From Ferriphaselus amnicola (GTDB lineage: Bacteria; Pseudomonadota; Gammaproteobacteria; Burkholderiales; Gallionellaceae): a stretch of DNA of 64,000 bases. Below the pieces are notes generated by a model. The model was given only the letters and a program-made list of their open reading frames with translations, was not told where the DNA came from and made no database searches. The stretch spans positions 2,480,001 through 2,544,000 of the forward strand of contig NZ_AP018738.1 in NCBI RefSeq assembly GCF_000974685.2. The letters run 5' to 3'. Position 1 is the stretch's first letter; the number at the start of each line of letters is the position of its first letter. Positions 19,157 through 29,188 of the stretch are shown here, in pieces. A program made the position numbers and the translations under genes.

Positions 19157-22100
19157 TCAGCTAACGACGCTGGCCGACACGTACTCGGCTACCAATCGCA
19201 GTAGCTCTTCTTCCTGGAAAGGCTTCCCGAGGTACTCATTCACACCAAGCTGGATCGCGTGTTCGCGGTGTTTTTCCGCCGTCCGAGAAGTAATCATAAT
19301 GATGGGCAAGCGCTTGGTCGCAGCATCTCGGCGCAACTGCTTGGTCAGCTCGAAACCGTCCATGCGCGGCATCTCGATGTCCAACAACATCACTGTCGGC
19401 ATCACACCGGCAAGCTGCTCTAGCGCATCCACACCATCTTTTGCAGTAATCACTTGATAACCCGCACGGATCAACAGACGGCTGGTGATCTTACGCACGG
19501 TGAGCGAATCATCGACCACCATCACCAGTGGCTGCGCACGTTGTGGATCGACCACTACCTTAGCAACCTTGCGTGTCGGCGCGATGCGCTGTGCCAACTG
19601 GGGCGGATTCAGGATCAAGGCCACTTGACCGTTACCCAACACGGTCGCACCGGCGATACCACGCATCCGCGCCAACTGCGGACCAATGTTCTTGACCACG
19701 ACTTCGTGATTACCCGCCATTTCGTCCACATGCAAAGCGATGCGCAAATCACCACTACGCAGCAACAATATAGGGCTGTGAGAGCGGACTTCGGCCACAT
19801 GCTCGGTGTCACCCAGCAGATGCGGTAGATAAGAAAGCGGGTAAGTCCGGCCTTGCCATGTCACGCTGCGTTCTTGATAGACCTTGGCCAGATCGGCAAC
19901 GCGATATTGTTGCACCTGCTCAACCATCGTGGATGGAATAGCGAATAGTGCATCACCTGAGCGCACCATCAAGGTCTGCATCACTGCCAAAGTGAGCGGC
20001 AGGTGAATCACAAAGCTGGTAGCTTTGCCTGCCTCGGTGCTAACGCTGATCAGACCACCCAGCGACGAGATCTCACTGCGCACCACGTCCATACCCACAC
20101 CGCGACCTGCAACCTCGGTCACCACTTCCGCCGTGGTCAGACCCGAGGTGAAAATGAGCTGAATGATCTGATCGTCCGTAACCGCCTCATCCGCTTGCAG
20201 CAAGCCCAGCTCAACACCCTTGGCGCGCAACTTTTCCAAATCAAGGCCTGCGCCGTCATCACTGAACTCGAACACAATTTCGTTGTTTTCCTGACGCAGC
20301 GAAAGTTTCACGTCGCCAATCGGCGACTTGCCACGTTCAGCTCGCACTTCAGGCGACTCCAAACCATGTACCAAGGCGTTGCGCAACAAGTGCTCGAACG
20401 GCGCAGTCATCTTTTCCAACATGGAGCGATCGAGCTCCAACTCGGTTCCACGCAACTCCAAGTTAGCCTTTTTACCTAACTCCTTACCGGTCTGCCGCAC
20501 GATGCGGTACAAACGCTCGGAGATGCTGGCGAACGGCACCATGCGGATCGACATCAAGCCTTGCTGTAGTTCGCGTGACATGTGCGACTGTGCCGACAGC
20601 GCACCCGCCGTCTCGTCCAGATTTTTCAGCAAGTTCTGTTGCACCGTCTGCACGTCATGCACCGATTCGTTCATGAAGCGGGTCAGTTCCTGCAAACGGG
20701 TAAAACGGTCGAACTCCAACGGATCGAACTTTTCATCCGTGTCTTGCGCCAACGACAAGCGTGCCTGCATCTGGCTTTCCGCCTGAATCTCGATTTCGCG
20801 CAACTGACCTCGCAAACGCGTCACTGAGTCGGTCAATTCCAGCAAACCGGTCTTGAAGGCTCGCATCTCGGTTTCAATGTGCGAGCGGGTCACGCCGATT
20901 TCGCCGGCCTCGTTCACCAAACGATCGACCACATCAGAACGCACGCGTAGCACGTTGGAAAGAATCGCGCGCTCCGCGCCGATCTCCAATTGCAGAGGCA
21001 ACGCCGCTTGTCCTGCGGCATCAGCTGCCGGTGCGACCGCGCCATGAAATTCGCCTCGGCGCAATTGCTCCAGCAATACTCCGAGATAGTCGAAGTGAGC
21101 GTCCAACTGATCCCAGAATGCCGCCTGCAGAAGCTCCGGCTCACTGTAATGGATGACCGAATCCTCCATGCGATGAGTCAGCTCACCCGCACGCATCGCA
21201 CCTGCCATCCGCGCGCCACCTTTCAGAGTGTGCAGCGCGCGACGTAAGGTGTGTGCCAACGACACTTCTTCGGGACGTTCGCGCCAAGCGCGCAGACCTC
21301 GCCCGATTTGTGGATACAGATCATTAGACTCTTCCAAGAATAGCGGAAGCAGTTGTTCATCCACGTCATCGCGGATGTCATGGACGATGGTATCCGCACT
21401 CAGCTGCGGCACCGTGCGCGCAACTTCGGCAGGGGCAACCGTTGGCAAAGGCGGCTCTGGGATAAGTACCGCAGCCAATTCTTCAGCCTCGCTCTCCTCA
21501 GCGACCGCCTCCAAGACGGGCTCAGCTTCCAGTGGAACCTCTTCGACGTGTACCAGCTCCGAGGCCGCCATGTCTTCGGGCTCAACGACAATATCTGTCT
21601 CAGAGGCGGGTAAGACAGGCTCGGCTTGCAATGCCGCAACCAGCTCCGGCTGAGCTTCGGGCTCCTGCTTGCGGCACATGGTTTGCGTCATGCCGTCGAG
21701 AGCATCTATCGCCTGCCCGAGCAAACTAAGCTGGTCAGCTCCTATATCCAGCGGCGTGTCGATGCGCTGCTGCAACCAAAGCTCTAAGGCAGAGGCCAGC
21801 TCAGCCACGGTGGTAAAACCTAGCGTACGATTGATACCCGCCAGAGTGTGCGCTGCGCGCATGAAATCAAAGTGGATGACAGACGGGAGCGTCTCTTGCA
21901 ATGCAGCCAAATGTTTACGCAGCGACAGGATGTGTTGCACCGCCTCGGTGGTCGCAATTTCGAATAGAGCGTTCGACATAGTGACTGGCCCGATCACCAC
22001 TTCGCTAGGCACAGACTCAACTACTGGCTCGGCCTCGACCTCGACCAATTCGACAGGTGCGACAACAGCCACTTCATCCAACTCTTCACCGCGTTCGATC

Positions 22101-24277
22101 TTAGCCGCTGCTGCGAGGAGGTCTGCGCCGTCCACCACAGCGTCACCGCGCTGCTCCAACTCACCCACCCAATGCTTGAAGGCGGCCTCGGCCCGACTAA
22201 GGTATGACAGCAGTCCCGGCGTGGCAGGCTTTTCGTCCTGCAACCAACGATTCATCACCTGCTCGACCGACCAAGCGACTTCGCCTAGATCTTTAAGCCC
22301 AACCATGCGACCACTGCCTTTGAGGGTGTGGAAGCTGCGGCGGATGGTGGTCAACGGCTCACGGCTCGCGCTATGCAAAAAGCTGGTTTCCAAATGGCTG
22401 GTGATCGTAGCCAGCACTTCGCGCGCTTCTTCCAAGAAGATGTCGAGCAACTCCTTGCTTTCCGCGGCCTGAGCCACAGCATCGGAGCGCGCATTTGGCT
22501 TCGCCCACTCTTGTGGAACCACGACGGAGGGAGTGACAGTTTTCACTGCGGTCGTCGAAACTACTTGTTCTTCAGCAACGTCCGACAAGCTTGGACGCAA
22601 GTCAGTCAATTCAGCCCAAGCCGTGTCGGTCAACTGGTCATCATCGCGCCGACCATCCTGCAAATTCTGCACCACACTCTGTAACGCACTCAATGCCAGT
22701 GCATACGCGTGCAACTGTTCGTCTGTCGGGGTGACCGTCGCTTCCAAGGTTGATGCTAGTGCTGCACGCAGGGTGTCCAACACCCGTGCGGCGCGAGGCA
22801 AAGAAAGCATGTGCAAGCCACCATGGACTTGTGCCAGCCAGTGATCGACCTGCGCCAACTCTTCATGCTTGGACGTATCCTCAAAGAAGCTATTCAGTGC
22901 CTGCTCGACCAGTTGCAGATTGCTCATCATCTCGCTGGCTAGCGGCTGAATGGCGCTCTTCTCTTCAACCAAGGCTTGGTGCTCAACGACACTCGCAAGA
23001 TCGGCATCACTGGCAGGCTCATTGCGTAATCTCGCCTCGATGCGCTGCATCAATGCTCGCGACTGGTCGCGGAAACCCGGATCAAGATTCGCGTAATGCT
23101 CGATGCCTCCATGCAACAGCAACAACGCCATCGCCATGTCCAATGCAACCTGTTGGAGTTGCTCTGGCTCGGAGCTGATCGTGGTTGACCAAACCTGCTC
23201 ACACAGGAAATGAAGTGCATCTTGGCGCAACTGGGCAGAAAGATCGCTCAGCCGCGAAGTCTGTCCTGCAAAATCTCCGCAAGCTGCCGCATCACCCAAC
23301 ACGCAACGCTCCCAATTCGCTTCGGCGAGTTTGAATACTGTGCGCATCTCCTCTAGCAAAGGCGCATCGTGATCACTCTCGCTCTGCTCGGTGGCAGGGC
23401 TAGGCTCTTCCGGCAGGAAGCGATCCAGCGCGAACGCACGTTTCAACTCAGCGACTGTTTCTGTCACTTCGTGACTACGTGCGATCAGATAGAGCATCTC
23501 TGACAGCAGCGGACGTGCCTCTAGTGTCGTACCCTCGATCAGCGACTTCATCTGTAGATCGAGACGTCCCAACAGGCGCTTAGGATTCAATTCTGGCGGA
23601 ATGCCCTCTAGCAACAGCGAGTCGATCAGCCCTTCGGCGACCCACCAAAGCTGACGATGCTCGTGCGGAGCGCCCTCCAACACCTGTCGAACCGCGTTGC
23701 GCATAGTCTCAAGCGCCAACAGGGGCTGATCGTGACGCAACCACTTAAGCAATGCGTGCTGATACTTGCTACGCGCCACTCTGACCACATCAGATAACAC
23801 CATGGCTGGCTGCGTGGACAATAGCTCGCTCGGCAATGTCACATTCAGATTTGGGAAGAACAGCTCCGATTCCGTCGCCGTCTCTAGGCCACGAGTCTGG
23901 CGCATCTCTTGGAAACGCTGAAACAAGCGTAATGCGGCATTGTCAGCGCCATTCAACAGGCTATTGAGGTAACGCGAAACTGCGGTCAGCGCTCGACGGA
24001 CGACATCCCGTTGCGCTTCCTGACTCGGTACACGGCCAGCAACGATGTCCAGCAACAGATGTTCTAATTCACTGCTATAGACCGCCAAACCATCCAGACC
24101 GAACATCCGCAGCACGCCATTGATGCGACTCAACTCGGCCACAGCCAAGGAAAGGGGAGCGTGACCGTCATCCGGAGCGGAGAAGAACTGCTCTACGCCC
24201 GCACTGACCGAGCTCAGCGCAGCATCCAGGCTGGGTTTGATCGCCTGGAGCGGCAGAGAATTAGCGTTTTCTGACAA
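19157..24277 (-). CDS. chpA: Pil-Chp chemosensory hybrid kinase ChpA/PilL (CheA-like, multi-Hpt, C-terminal receiver)
   Basis: A 1706-residue kinase of the type IV pilus chemosensory system. The first 550 residues are a divergent FimV/ChpA-type N-terminal region. Three Hpt domains with intact His follow: RRSFHTLKGSGRM near residue 652, MRAAHTLAGINRTLGF near 807 and RRALHTLKGGARM near 1016. Acidic, Pro/Val/Glu-rich linkers separate them. After these come a dimerisation region, a HATPase domain with NALVHGLESPEVR and GRGVGMDVV, a CheW-like domain, and a receiver with VVDDSLTVRK and DIEMPRMDG. It phosphorylates PilG and PilH to control pilus extension and retraction. P. aeruginosa ChpA has more phosphotransfer domains, so this is a reduced version. 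It is the last gene of the pilG-H-I-J-chpA operon. Confidence 0.95.
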   Translation of the reverse strand: MSENANSLPLQAIKPSLDAALSSVSAGVEQFFSAPDDGHAPLSLAVAELSRINGVLRMFGLDGLAVYSSELEHLLLDIVAGRVPSQEAQRDVVRRALTAVSRYLNSLLNGADNAALRLFQRFQEMRQTRGLETATESELFFPNLNVTLPSELLSTQPAMVLSDVVRVARSKYQHALLKWLRHDQPLLALETMRNAVRQVLEGAPHEHRQLWWVAEGLIDSLLLEGIPPELNPKRLLGRLDLQMKSLIEGTTLEARPLLSEMLYLIARSHEVTETVAELKRAFALDRFLPEEPSPATEQSESDHDAPLLEEMRTVFKLAEANWERCVLGDAAACGDFAGQTSRLSDLSAQLRQDALHFLCEQVWSTTISSEPEQLQQVALDMAMALLLLHGGIEHYANLDPGFRDQSRALMQRIEARLRNEPASDADLASVVEHQALVEEKSAIQPLASEMMSNLQLVEQALNSFFEDTSKHEELAQVDHWLAQVHGGLHMLSLPRAARVLDTLRAALASTLEATVTPTDEQLHAYALALSALQSVVQNLQDGRRDDDQLTDTAWAELTDLRPSLSDVAEEQVVSTTAVKTVTPSVVVPQEWAKPNARSDAVAQAAESKELLDIFLEEAREVLATITSHLETSFLHSASREPLTTIRRSFHTLKGSGRMVGLKDLGEVAWSVEQVMNRWLQDEKPATPGLLSYLSRAEAAFKHWVGELEQRGDAVVDGADLLAAAAKIERGEELDEVAVVAPVELVEVEAEPVVESVPSEVVIGPVTMSNALFEIATTEAVQHILSLRKHLAALQETLPSVIHFDFMRAAHTLAGINRTLGFTTVAELASALELWLQQRIDTPLDIGADQLSLLGQAIDALDGMTQTMCRKQEPEAQPELVAALQAEPVLPASETDIVVEPEDMAASELVHVEEVPLEAEPVLEAVAEESEAEELAAVLIPEPPLPTVAPAEVARTVPQLSADTIVHDIRDDVDEQLLPLFLEESNDLYPQIGRGLRAWRERPEEVSLAHTLRRALHTLKGGARMAGAMRAGELTHRMEDSVIHYSEPELLQAAFWDQLDAHFDYLGVLLEQLRRGEFHGAVAPAADAAGQAALPLQLEIGAERAILSNVLRVRSDVVDRLVNEAGEIGVTRSHIETEMRAFKTGLLELTDSVTRLRGQLREIEIQAESQMQARLSLAQDTDEKFDPLEFDRFTRLQELTRFMNESVHDVQTVQQNLLKNLDETAGALSAQSHMSRELQQGLMSIRMVPFASISERLYRIVRQTGKELGKKANLELRGTELELDRSMLEKMTAPFEHLLRNALVHGLESPEVRAERGKSPIGDVKLSLRQENNEIVFEFSDDGAGLDLEKLRAKGVELGLLQADEAVTDDQIIQLIFTSGLTTAEVVTEVAGRGVGMDVVRSEISSLGGLISVSTEAGKATSFVIHLPLTLAVMQTLMVRSGDALFAIPSTMVEQVQQYRVADLAKVYQERSVTWQGRTYPLSYLPHLLGDTEHVAEVRSHSPILLLRSGDLRIALHVDEMAGNHEVVVKNIGPQLARMRGIAGATVLGNGQVALILNPPQLAQRIAPTRKVAKVVVDPQRAQPLVMVVDDSLTVRKITSRLLIRAGYQVITAKDGVDALEQLAGVMPTVMLLDIEMPRMDGFELTKQLRRDAATKRLPIIMITSRTAEKHREHAIQLGVNEYLGKPFQEEELLRLVAEYVSASVVS

Positions 24278-24293
24278 AGGGATGTCCTAGTTG

Positions 24294-26315
24294 TTACAGG
24301 CGGAAACCAGACACCGAACTTCTCAAGTCGGTCGCCAAGGTAGCCAACTGCCCCACTTGGGCGGCGGTCGTTTCAGTACCTTCCGTGGTTTGCTCAGTAA
24401 TCTTCAGAATATCCGTCATCGCTTGCGCAACTTCCTGCACCATGTCGGTCTGCACTTGAGTGGACACCGAGATCGAGCTCACCAGATCGGACAGTTCCTG
24501 TGTTGCGGTTTCAATTTCCTTCAGCACCTTACCGGCCTCATCGGACAGCTTGGCACCTTCCACCACACCCTGCGTACTCTTTTCCATCGCGGCCACGGCC
24601 TCTTGGGTATCGCCCTGAATGGTCTTCACAATCACACCGATCTGCTTAGTCGCATCAGCGGAGCGTTCCGCCAGTCGCTGAACTTCTTCCGCCACCACAG
24701 AGAAGCCGCGCCCCGCCTCACCGGCAGAAGCCGCCTGAATCGCCGCGTTCAACGCCAGCACGTTGGTCTGTTCGGTAATGTCCGAAATCAGGTCCACAAT
24801 TTCACCAATCTGTTGCGAGCTTTCGCCAAGGCGTTTGATTCGCTTAGAGGTTTCCTGGATTTGCTCACGAATTGAATCCATACCTGCGATGGAGTTCTGC
24901 ACCGCCTGGGAACCTTGTGTGGTCACTTCCTGAGTGCGACGCGCCACGTCGGCAGACTGCGCCGCCGAGGAGTCCACCTCCTGAATCGATTTGGTAATCA
25001 GTTCCACCGCTTCACCGGCCATCTGAATCTCGTCCGACTGTTTCTTGGCAGCGTCCAGCAGGCGGCGGGTAATCGGCTCAGCTTCTTGTGTCGCCTGCGC
25101 CACTTGCTCCGCAGTATCCGTAATTCGCTGCACCAGTTGCCGCAACTCGTCCACGGTATAGTTCACCGTATCGGCAATCGCACCCGTAATCTCTTCCGAC
25201 ACTGTCGCGTGAATGGTCAAGTCACCGTCGGCCAAGTCACTCAACTCGTTCATCAGTCGCAACACTGCATTCTGGCTTCGTTTATTGGAGGCCTCAGCAT
25301 CTGCCGCACGGCGACGCGAGTCATCCAGATAGACCTTACCCAACAACAGCAGGGTCACCACCAGCGCAACGGCGGATAAGGCCAGAAGGTAGGAAGTAAG
25401 CCGTCCCGACAAACCACCTTGATAGGCGGAGTCCAGCACTTCAGCCTGCTCCAGCAACTTATCCGAGTCAGTCACCAAGGCCCGGCCAGAGGTCTTGGAG
25501 GTTTCCAGTGCTTGCGCTTGGCTCACCAAGGCTTCCACCGACACCTGATAGGTAGCGAACAGATCCCGCACCTTTTCTGTGAGTGGGGTACTGGGGAAGG
25601 TAGCCATCAAATCTTCCGCCTCGATGGTATCAATACCCAGTTGCGCCACCATTTCTGTGGTCACGTTAGGCGCTTGCAAGGCCGCCGCACCTTTAGCAAC
25701 CCGCTCCGTCAAAATCGTAAAGCGCACCGCGCGGTCTTTGTTGCCGCCATCCGCGCGCGACACCAACTGTTCAACTGCATCGCGCATCGCGGGGGATTCC
25801 GCTTCCAACTGAGACACGGCACGACCCACCGTCACTAGACCGGTACGACCATCTAGCAAGGCTTGTGCATCAACCAAGGTCTTTTTGCCGGTGACTAACA
25901 GCGCATCCAACGGGGCACGAGCTGCGCCGGACGTTGCAGGCAGACCTTCGCCCCCCTTGTCCAACAAATCGAGGGTCGCGGCGAACTGATCTCGCGCCAC
26001 GCTCAGACCATCGAAACCTTCCACGTCACCCGACAGCGCCAATTCGGACTGATTCGACAGGCGCTGCGACAACATCAGCAACTTACCCGAACCTTCAATG
26101 TAGCGCGCACCGTGCGTAGCAGCTCGGTTATCCATAAACACCATCAACAGCGTGAACGCCAACACCCAAAGTAGGGTAGAACCCAGCAAACGCAACTGAC
26201 GGGCAGCAGGCAGATTGCCAATGAGCGGTATCGCGAAATCGCCGAATAGCCCCGCCGCCTGACCCGCACCGCGTTTGAGCAACTCTGAACCTGCACTGGG
26301 TAATTTGATCGCCAT
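24294..26315 (-). CDS. pilJ: Type IV pilus methyl-accepting chemoreceptor PilJ
   Basis: A 673-residue inner-membrane receptor. TM1 lies at about residues 42-60 and TM2 at about 308-328, with a roughly 240-residue helical periplasmic domain between them of the PilJ type (MLSQRLSNQSELALSGD). HAMP-like segments and a long cytoplasmic coiled coil follow. The signalling tip is ITEQTNVLALNAAIQAASAG, the variant with QAASAGEAGRGF seen in PilJ rather than the classic [12 protein letters not shown]. No NWETF-type CheR tether is present at the C-terminus. It lies 17 bases upstream of chpA and after pilI. Confidence 0.95.
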   Translation of the reverse strand: MAIKLPSAGSELLKRGAGQAAGLFGDFAIPLIGNLPAARQLRLLGSTLLWVLAFTLLMVFMDNRAATHGARYIEGSGKLLMLSQRLSNQSELALSGDVEGFDGLSVARDQFAATLDLLDKGGEGLPATSGAARAPLDALLVTGKKTLVDAQALLDGRTGLVTVGRAVSQLEAESPAMRDAVEQLVSRADGGNKDRAVRFTILTERVAKGAAALQAPNVTTEMVAQLGIDTIEAEDLMATFPSTPLTEKVRDLFATYQVSVEALVSQAQALETSKTSGRALVTDSDKLLEQAEVLDSAYQGGLSGRLTSYLLALSAVALVVTLLLLGKVYLDDSRRRAADAEASNKRSQNAVLRLMNELSDLADGDLTIHATVSEEITGAIADTVNYTVDELRQLVQRITDTAEQVAQATQEAEPITRRLLDAAKKQSDEIQMAGEAVELITKSIQEVDSSAAQSADVARRTQEVTTQGSQAVQNSIAGMDSIREQIQETSKRIKRLGESSQQIGEIVDLISDITEQTNVLALNAAIQAASAGEAGRGFSVVAEEVQRLAERSADATKQIGVIVKTIQGDTQEAVAAMEKSTQGVVEGAKLSDEAGKVLKEIETATQELSDLVSSISVSTQVQTDMVQEVAQAMTDILKITEQTTEGTETTAAQVGQLATLATDLRSSVSGFRL

Positions 26316-26339
26316 GATGTTTCTTTCTCCGACTGAATG

Positions 26340-26837
26340 CTAGTTTTCGATCTGTAAAAAATCCGGCCGCCCGAGCAGGCCCCTCATATCCAGCTTGCGC
26401 CAGACCTGACCTTGCTCGTCGGTAAAACTGACTTGCCCATCCTGCTCAACACGGCGCCATTGGTGCGAGTTACGCAGCCCCATCACCCGTGAAACGACCA
26501 GTGCGGTGCTGTAACCATAACGCGCAGCCACCAGTAAAGCGCGGCTCGCTCCTTCACGTGGTGTTTCGCTTTGCTGTAGAAAGTCGTCCATATCTACCAA
26601 GCTATATAGGTTACCCCGCACGTTAGCCAAGCCCCAGAACCAGCGCTTAGTCAGCGGAACCTCGGTCAACGCAGGTACCGGCAATACTTCGCTGATGTCG
26701 GACATTTCCACCAGCCAATGCCATTCGCCTATCTGCACGCCCAATGTAGTCGCGCGCTCGCCCGCTTGGCCGATAGCCTGCAAGCGATCAATTACGCCCT
26801 GCTGGAATTCTCGCAGACTAAGACGCTTGGCAGCCAT
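26340..26837 (-). CDS. pilI: CheW-like adaptor PilI
   Basis: A 165-residue cytoplasmic CheW-domain protein linking PilJ to ChpA. Seen are IGEWHWLVEMSDISEVLPVP, the conserved WFWGLANVRGNLYSLVDM and VVSRVMGLRNSHQW. The start is three bases after the pilH stop. Its position between pilH and pilJ is that of pilI in the canonical cluster. Confidence 0.93.
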   Translation of the reverse strand: MAAKRLSLREFQQGVIDRLQAIGQAGERATTLGVQIGEWHWLVEMSDISEVLPVPALTEVPLTKRWFWGLANVRGNLYSLVDMDDFLQQSETPREGASRALLVAARYGYSTALVVSRVMGLRNSHQWRRVEQDGQVSFTDEQGQVWRKLDMRGLLGRPDFLQIEN

Positions 26838-26840
26838 ACT

Positions 26841-27206
26841 TTAGCCCAGCGAAGCGATCTTGCTCATCAAGTCAACGCCGCTGACCGGCTTGACCAGATA
26901 ATCCTTGGCACCTTGGCGCAGCCCCCAGATCTTGTCGGTTTCCTGCCCCTTGGTAGTGCAAATGATGACGGGTATGTGTTGAGTGTCAGCATCGTGGGTG
27001 ATGGCGCGAGTCGCCTGAAAGCCGTTTTTGCCAGGCATCACCACATCCATCAGAATGAGATCCGGCTTTTCGGATTTGGCCTTGAGAATGCCAGAGTCGC
27101 CATCTTCAGCAAAAATGACATCGAAACCTTGTTTGGTCAGCAGTTCGCCGAGGAAATGGCGCTCGGTAGCGGAGTCGTCCACGACCAGAACTTTTTTGAT
27201 TGCCAT
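26841..27206 (-). CDS. pilH: Response regulator PilH, twitching motility
   Basis: A 121-residue single-domain CheY-like receiver. The acidic pocket and phosphorylation site appear as VVDDSATERHFL and ILMDVVMPGKNGFQ, with the conserved Thr/Lys in ICTTKGQETDKIWGLRQGAKDYLVKPV. It has no output domain. In P. aeruginosa PilH opposes or sinks PilG signalling and affects pilus retraction. A good upstream AAGGAAAG motif supports the start. Confidence 0.93.
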   Translation of the reverse strand: MAIKKVLVVDDSATERHFLGELLTKQGFDVIFAEDGDSGILKAKSEKPDLILMDVVMPGKNGFQATRAITHDADTQHIPVIICTTKGQETDKIWGLRQGAKDYLVKPVSGVDLMSKIASLG

Positions 27207-27221
27207 GATTTTTGTCTTTCC

Positions 27222-27623
27222 TTAATTTGCAGTGACAGGTTGAGTATAGTTGACGACGGCGTCAATCAAGGTCTCTTTGCTGAATGGTTTGATCAGATAC
27301 AGATCAGCGCCGACCAATTTTCCGCGCGCACGATCAAACAAGCTATCTTTGCTCGTCAACATCACGACCGGCGTCTTCTTGAACTGCGGATGACTTTTGA
27401 TCAACGCGCACGTCTGATAACCATCCAGCCGGGGCATCATCACGTCCACAAAAATGATGTCAGGTTTACTGTCCACCACCTTGGCTAGACCGTCGAACCC
27501 ATCCTCGGCTAGAACAACTCTACCGCCGGCACGGGTGAGGAATATCTCCCCGCTACGGCGGATGGTGTTGCTATCGTCGATCAGTACTACACAGACACCA
27601 GACAGGGGCGATTTTTCGCTCAC
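27222..27623 (-). CDS. pilG: Response regulator PilG, twitching motility
   Basis: A 133-residue CheY-like receiver with VVLIDDSNTIRRSGEIFL, the phosphoacceptor Asp in IIFVDVMMPRLDGYQ and VVMLTSKDSLFDRARGKLVG with the conserved Lys in YLIKPFSKE. SNTIRRS is typical of PilG. The start is a GTG with GGAGA seven bases upstream. It is the first gene of the operon, with a TATAAT box about 31 bases upstream. Confidence 0.93.
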   Translation of the reverse strand: MSEKSPLSGVCVVLIDDSNTIRRSGEIFLTRAGGRVVLAEDGFDGLAKVVDSKPDIIFVDVMMPRLDGYQTCALIKSHPQFKKTPVVMLTSKDSLFDRARGKLVGADLYLIKPFSKETLIDAVVNYTQPVTAN

Positions 27624-27653
27624 GTGCCGTTCTCCCAGACTGAACTATCCCTG

Positions 27654-27659
27654 ATTATA
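27654..27659 (-). promoter_or_regulatory. -10 box of the pilGHIJ-chpA operon
   Basis: The minus strand reads TATAAT with a suitable distance to the pilG GTG at 27623, giving a short leader. The -35 is poor (GCTGAC about 16 bases upstream). The gap to trkH upstream is only about 100 bases and contains no other signal I can support. Confidence 0.45.
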
Positions 27660-27727
27660 AATAGACCCAGATTGCGTCAGCTTCAGGGCGCAGACAATAT
27701 CTCAATTCGACCTGCTTGTGAACCGTT

Positions 27728-29188
27728 TTAACGCCGCCAGAAAGCAGGGGTGAACAAGATCAACAAGGTGAATATCTCCAGCCGACCGATCAACATGCCA
27801 AAGGTACATACCCATGTCTGGAAATCGGATAAACCTTGATAATTGCTAGCTGGCCCGACGACACCCAATCCTGGACCGCAATTATTGACCGAGGCAAGCA
27901 CCGCGGTCAGTGATGAGATAAAGTCTAGCCCACTGATCAGCAATATGAACGTTAACGTCGCCAACGTCATGAAATACAAGAAAATAAAGCCCAGCACAGA
28001 AAACACAATGCTATTAGGCACCACTTGACCGCCGATTTTCATCGGATTCACCACTGCCGGATGCAGGAGATTGAGGAATTCTCGTCCGGCCTGCTTGACC
28101 AACACCAGCGTACGCATCATCTTGATGCCGCCCCCCGTCGAACCGGAACTCGCAGCAATCGCAGTGAGGAACATCATCCACATCGGCGCAAACATGGGCC
28201 ATTGTGCGTAATCTACGCTCGCGTATCCTGAGCTTGTGGCAATCGAAACCAGATTGAAGGTGGCGTGACGCAAGGCAACTCCAAACTCTGGATAAACTCC
28301 CTGCCACCACAAGAAAATAGCAATACCCAAGCAACTAGTGAGAATCAACACCAGCGAACCCACGGCCTCCGCATCACGCAGATACACTTTGAACGTCCTG
28401 CCATGCCACGCCAGAAAATGCGTGGCAAAGTTCAGCACCGCGATCAGCATGAACACGATAAGAATGAACTCGATGAGCGGCGAATCGAACCAGCCTATGC
28501 TTGCATCATGTGTAGAAAAACCACCCAAGCCCATTGCGGAAAACGAATGACAGACGGCATCAAGCCAACTCATACCCGCCCATTTCAGTAGCCCGACACA
28601 CGCCAGAGTGATGCCCACGTACACCACCCACAGGTTACGTGCCGTATCCGCGATGCGGGGTGTAAGCGCCGAGTCTTTCATTGGGCCCGGCGTTTCGGCC
28701 TTGAATAACTGCCGACCACCCACCCCCAACAACGGCAGCACTGCCACTGCGAGAACGATGATCCCTAAGCCGCCTATCCAATTCAGCTCATGCCGCCAGA
28801 GATTGATGGCGGGCGGCAGATTATCCAGTCCGACCAGCACCGTCGCGCCGGTCGTGGTCATGCCGGACATCGTCTCGAAATAAGCATCCGTGAACGACAG
28901 GCCGGGTAACAACATCAACAAAGGGATGGTGGCAAAGGCGGGCATCGCCGCCCACATGGTCGCGACCAGCAAATACCCGTGGCGTATAGACAGTTCGCCC
29001 TTAAAGCGGCGAGTCGCCAGCCACATCAATGCGCCTGCCATAGCAGTCCACATGATTGCCAACGCAAAGTCCGTCATCATGGCTGAATCGCCGTAAATGA
29101 AGGCCGTCGCTAGCGGCAGCAGGTAGGTGAGACTGAATACCACCAGCAGCAAACCCAGCGCATGTATGACGGTAAGCGCCCGCTTCAT
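27728..29188 (-). CDS. trkH: Potassium uptake channel subunit TrkH
   Basis: A 486-residue inner-membrane K+ transporter subunit with four pseudo-repeats of M1-P-M2. The filter regions appear as SGMTTTGATVL, HSFSAMGLGGFST, SIATSSGYASVDY and ASVNNCGPGLGVVGP. The regulatory loop SSGSTGGGIKMMR lies between the second and fourth repeats. It works with TrkA, encoded immediately upstream with a TGATG stop/start overlap. Length and repeat order are complete. Confidence 0.95.
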   Translation of the reverse strand: MKRALTVIHALGLLLVVFSLTYLLPLATAFIYGDSAMMTDFALAIMWTAMAGALMWLATRRFKGELSIRHGYLLVATMWAAMPAFATIPLLMLLPGLSFTDAYFETMSGMTTTGATVLVGLDNLPPAINLWRHELNWIGGLGIIVLAVAVLPLLGVGGRQLFKAETPGPMKDSALTPRIADTARNLWVVYVGITLACVGLLKWAGMSWLDAVCHSFSAMGLGGFSTHDASIGWFDSPLIEFILIVFMLIAVLNFATHFLAWHGRTFKVYLRDAEAVGSLVLILTSCLGIAIFLWWQGVYPEFGVALRHATFNLVSIATSSGYASVDYAQWPMFAPMWMMFLTAIAASSGSTGGGIKMMRTLVLVKQAGREFLNLLHPAVVNPMKIGGQVVPNSIVFSVLGFIFLYFMTLATLTFILLISGLDFISSLTAVLASVNNCGPGLGVVGPASNYQGLSDFQTWVCTFGMLIGRLEIFTLLILFTPAFWRR

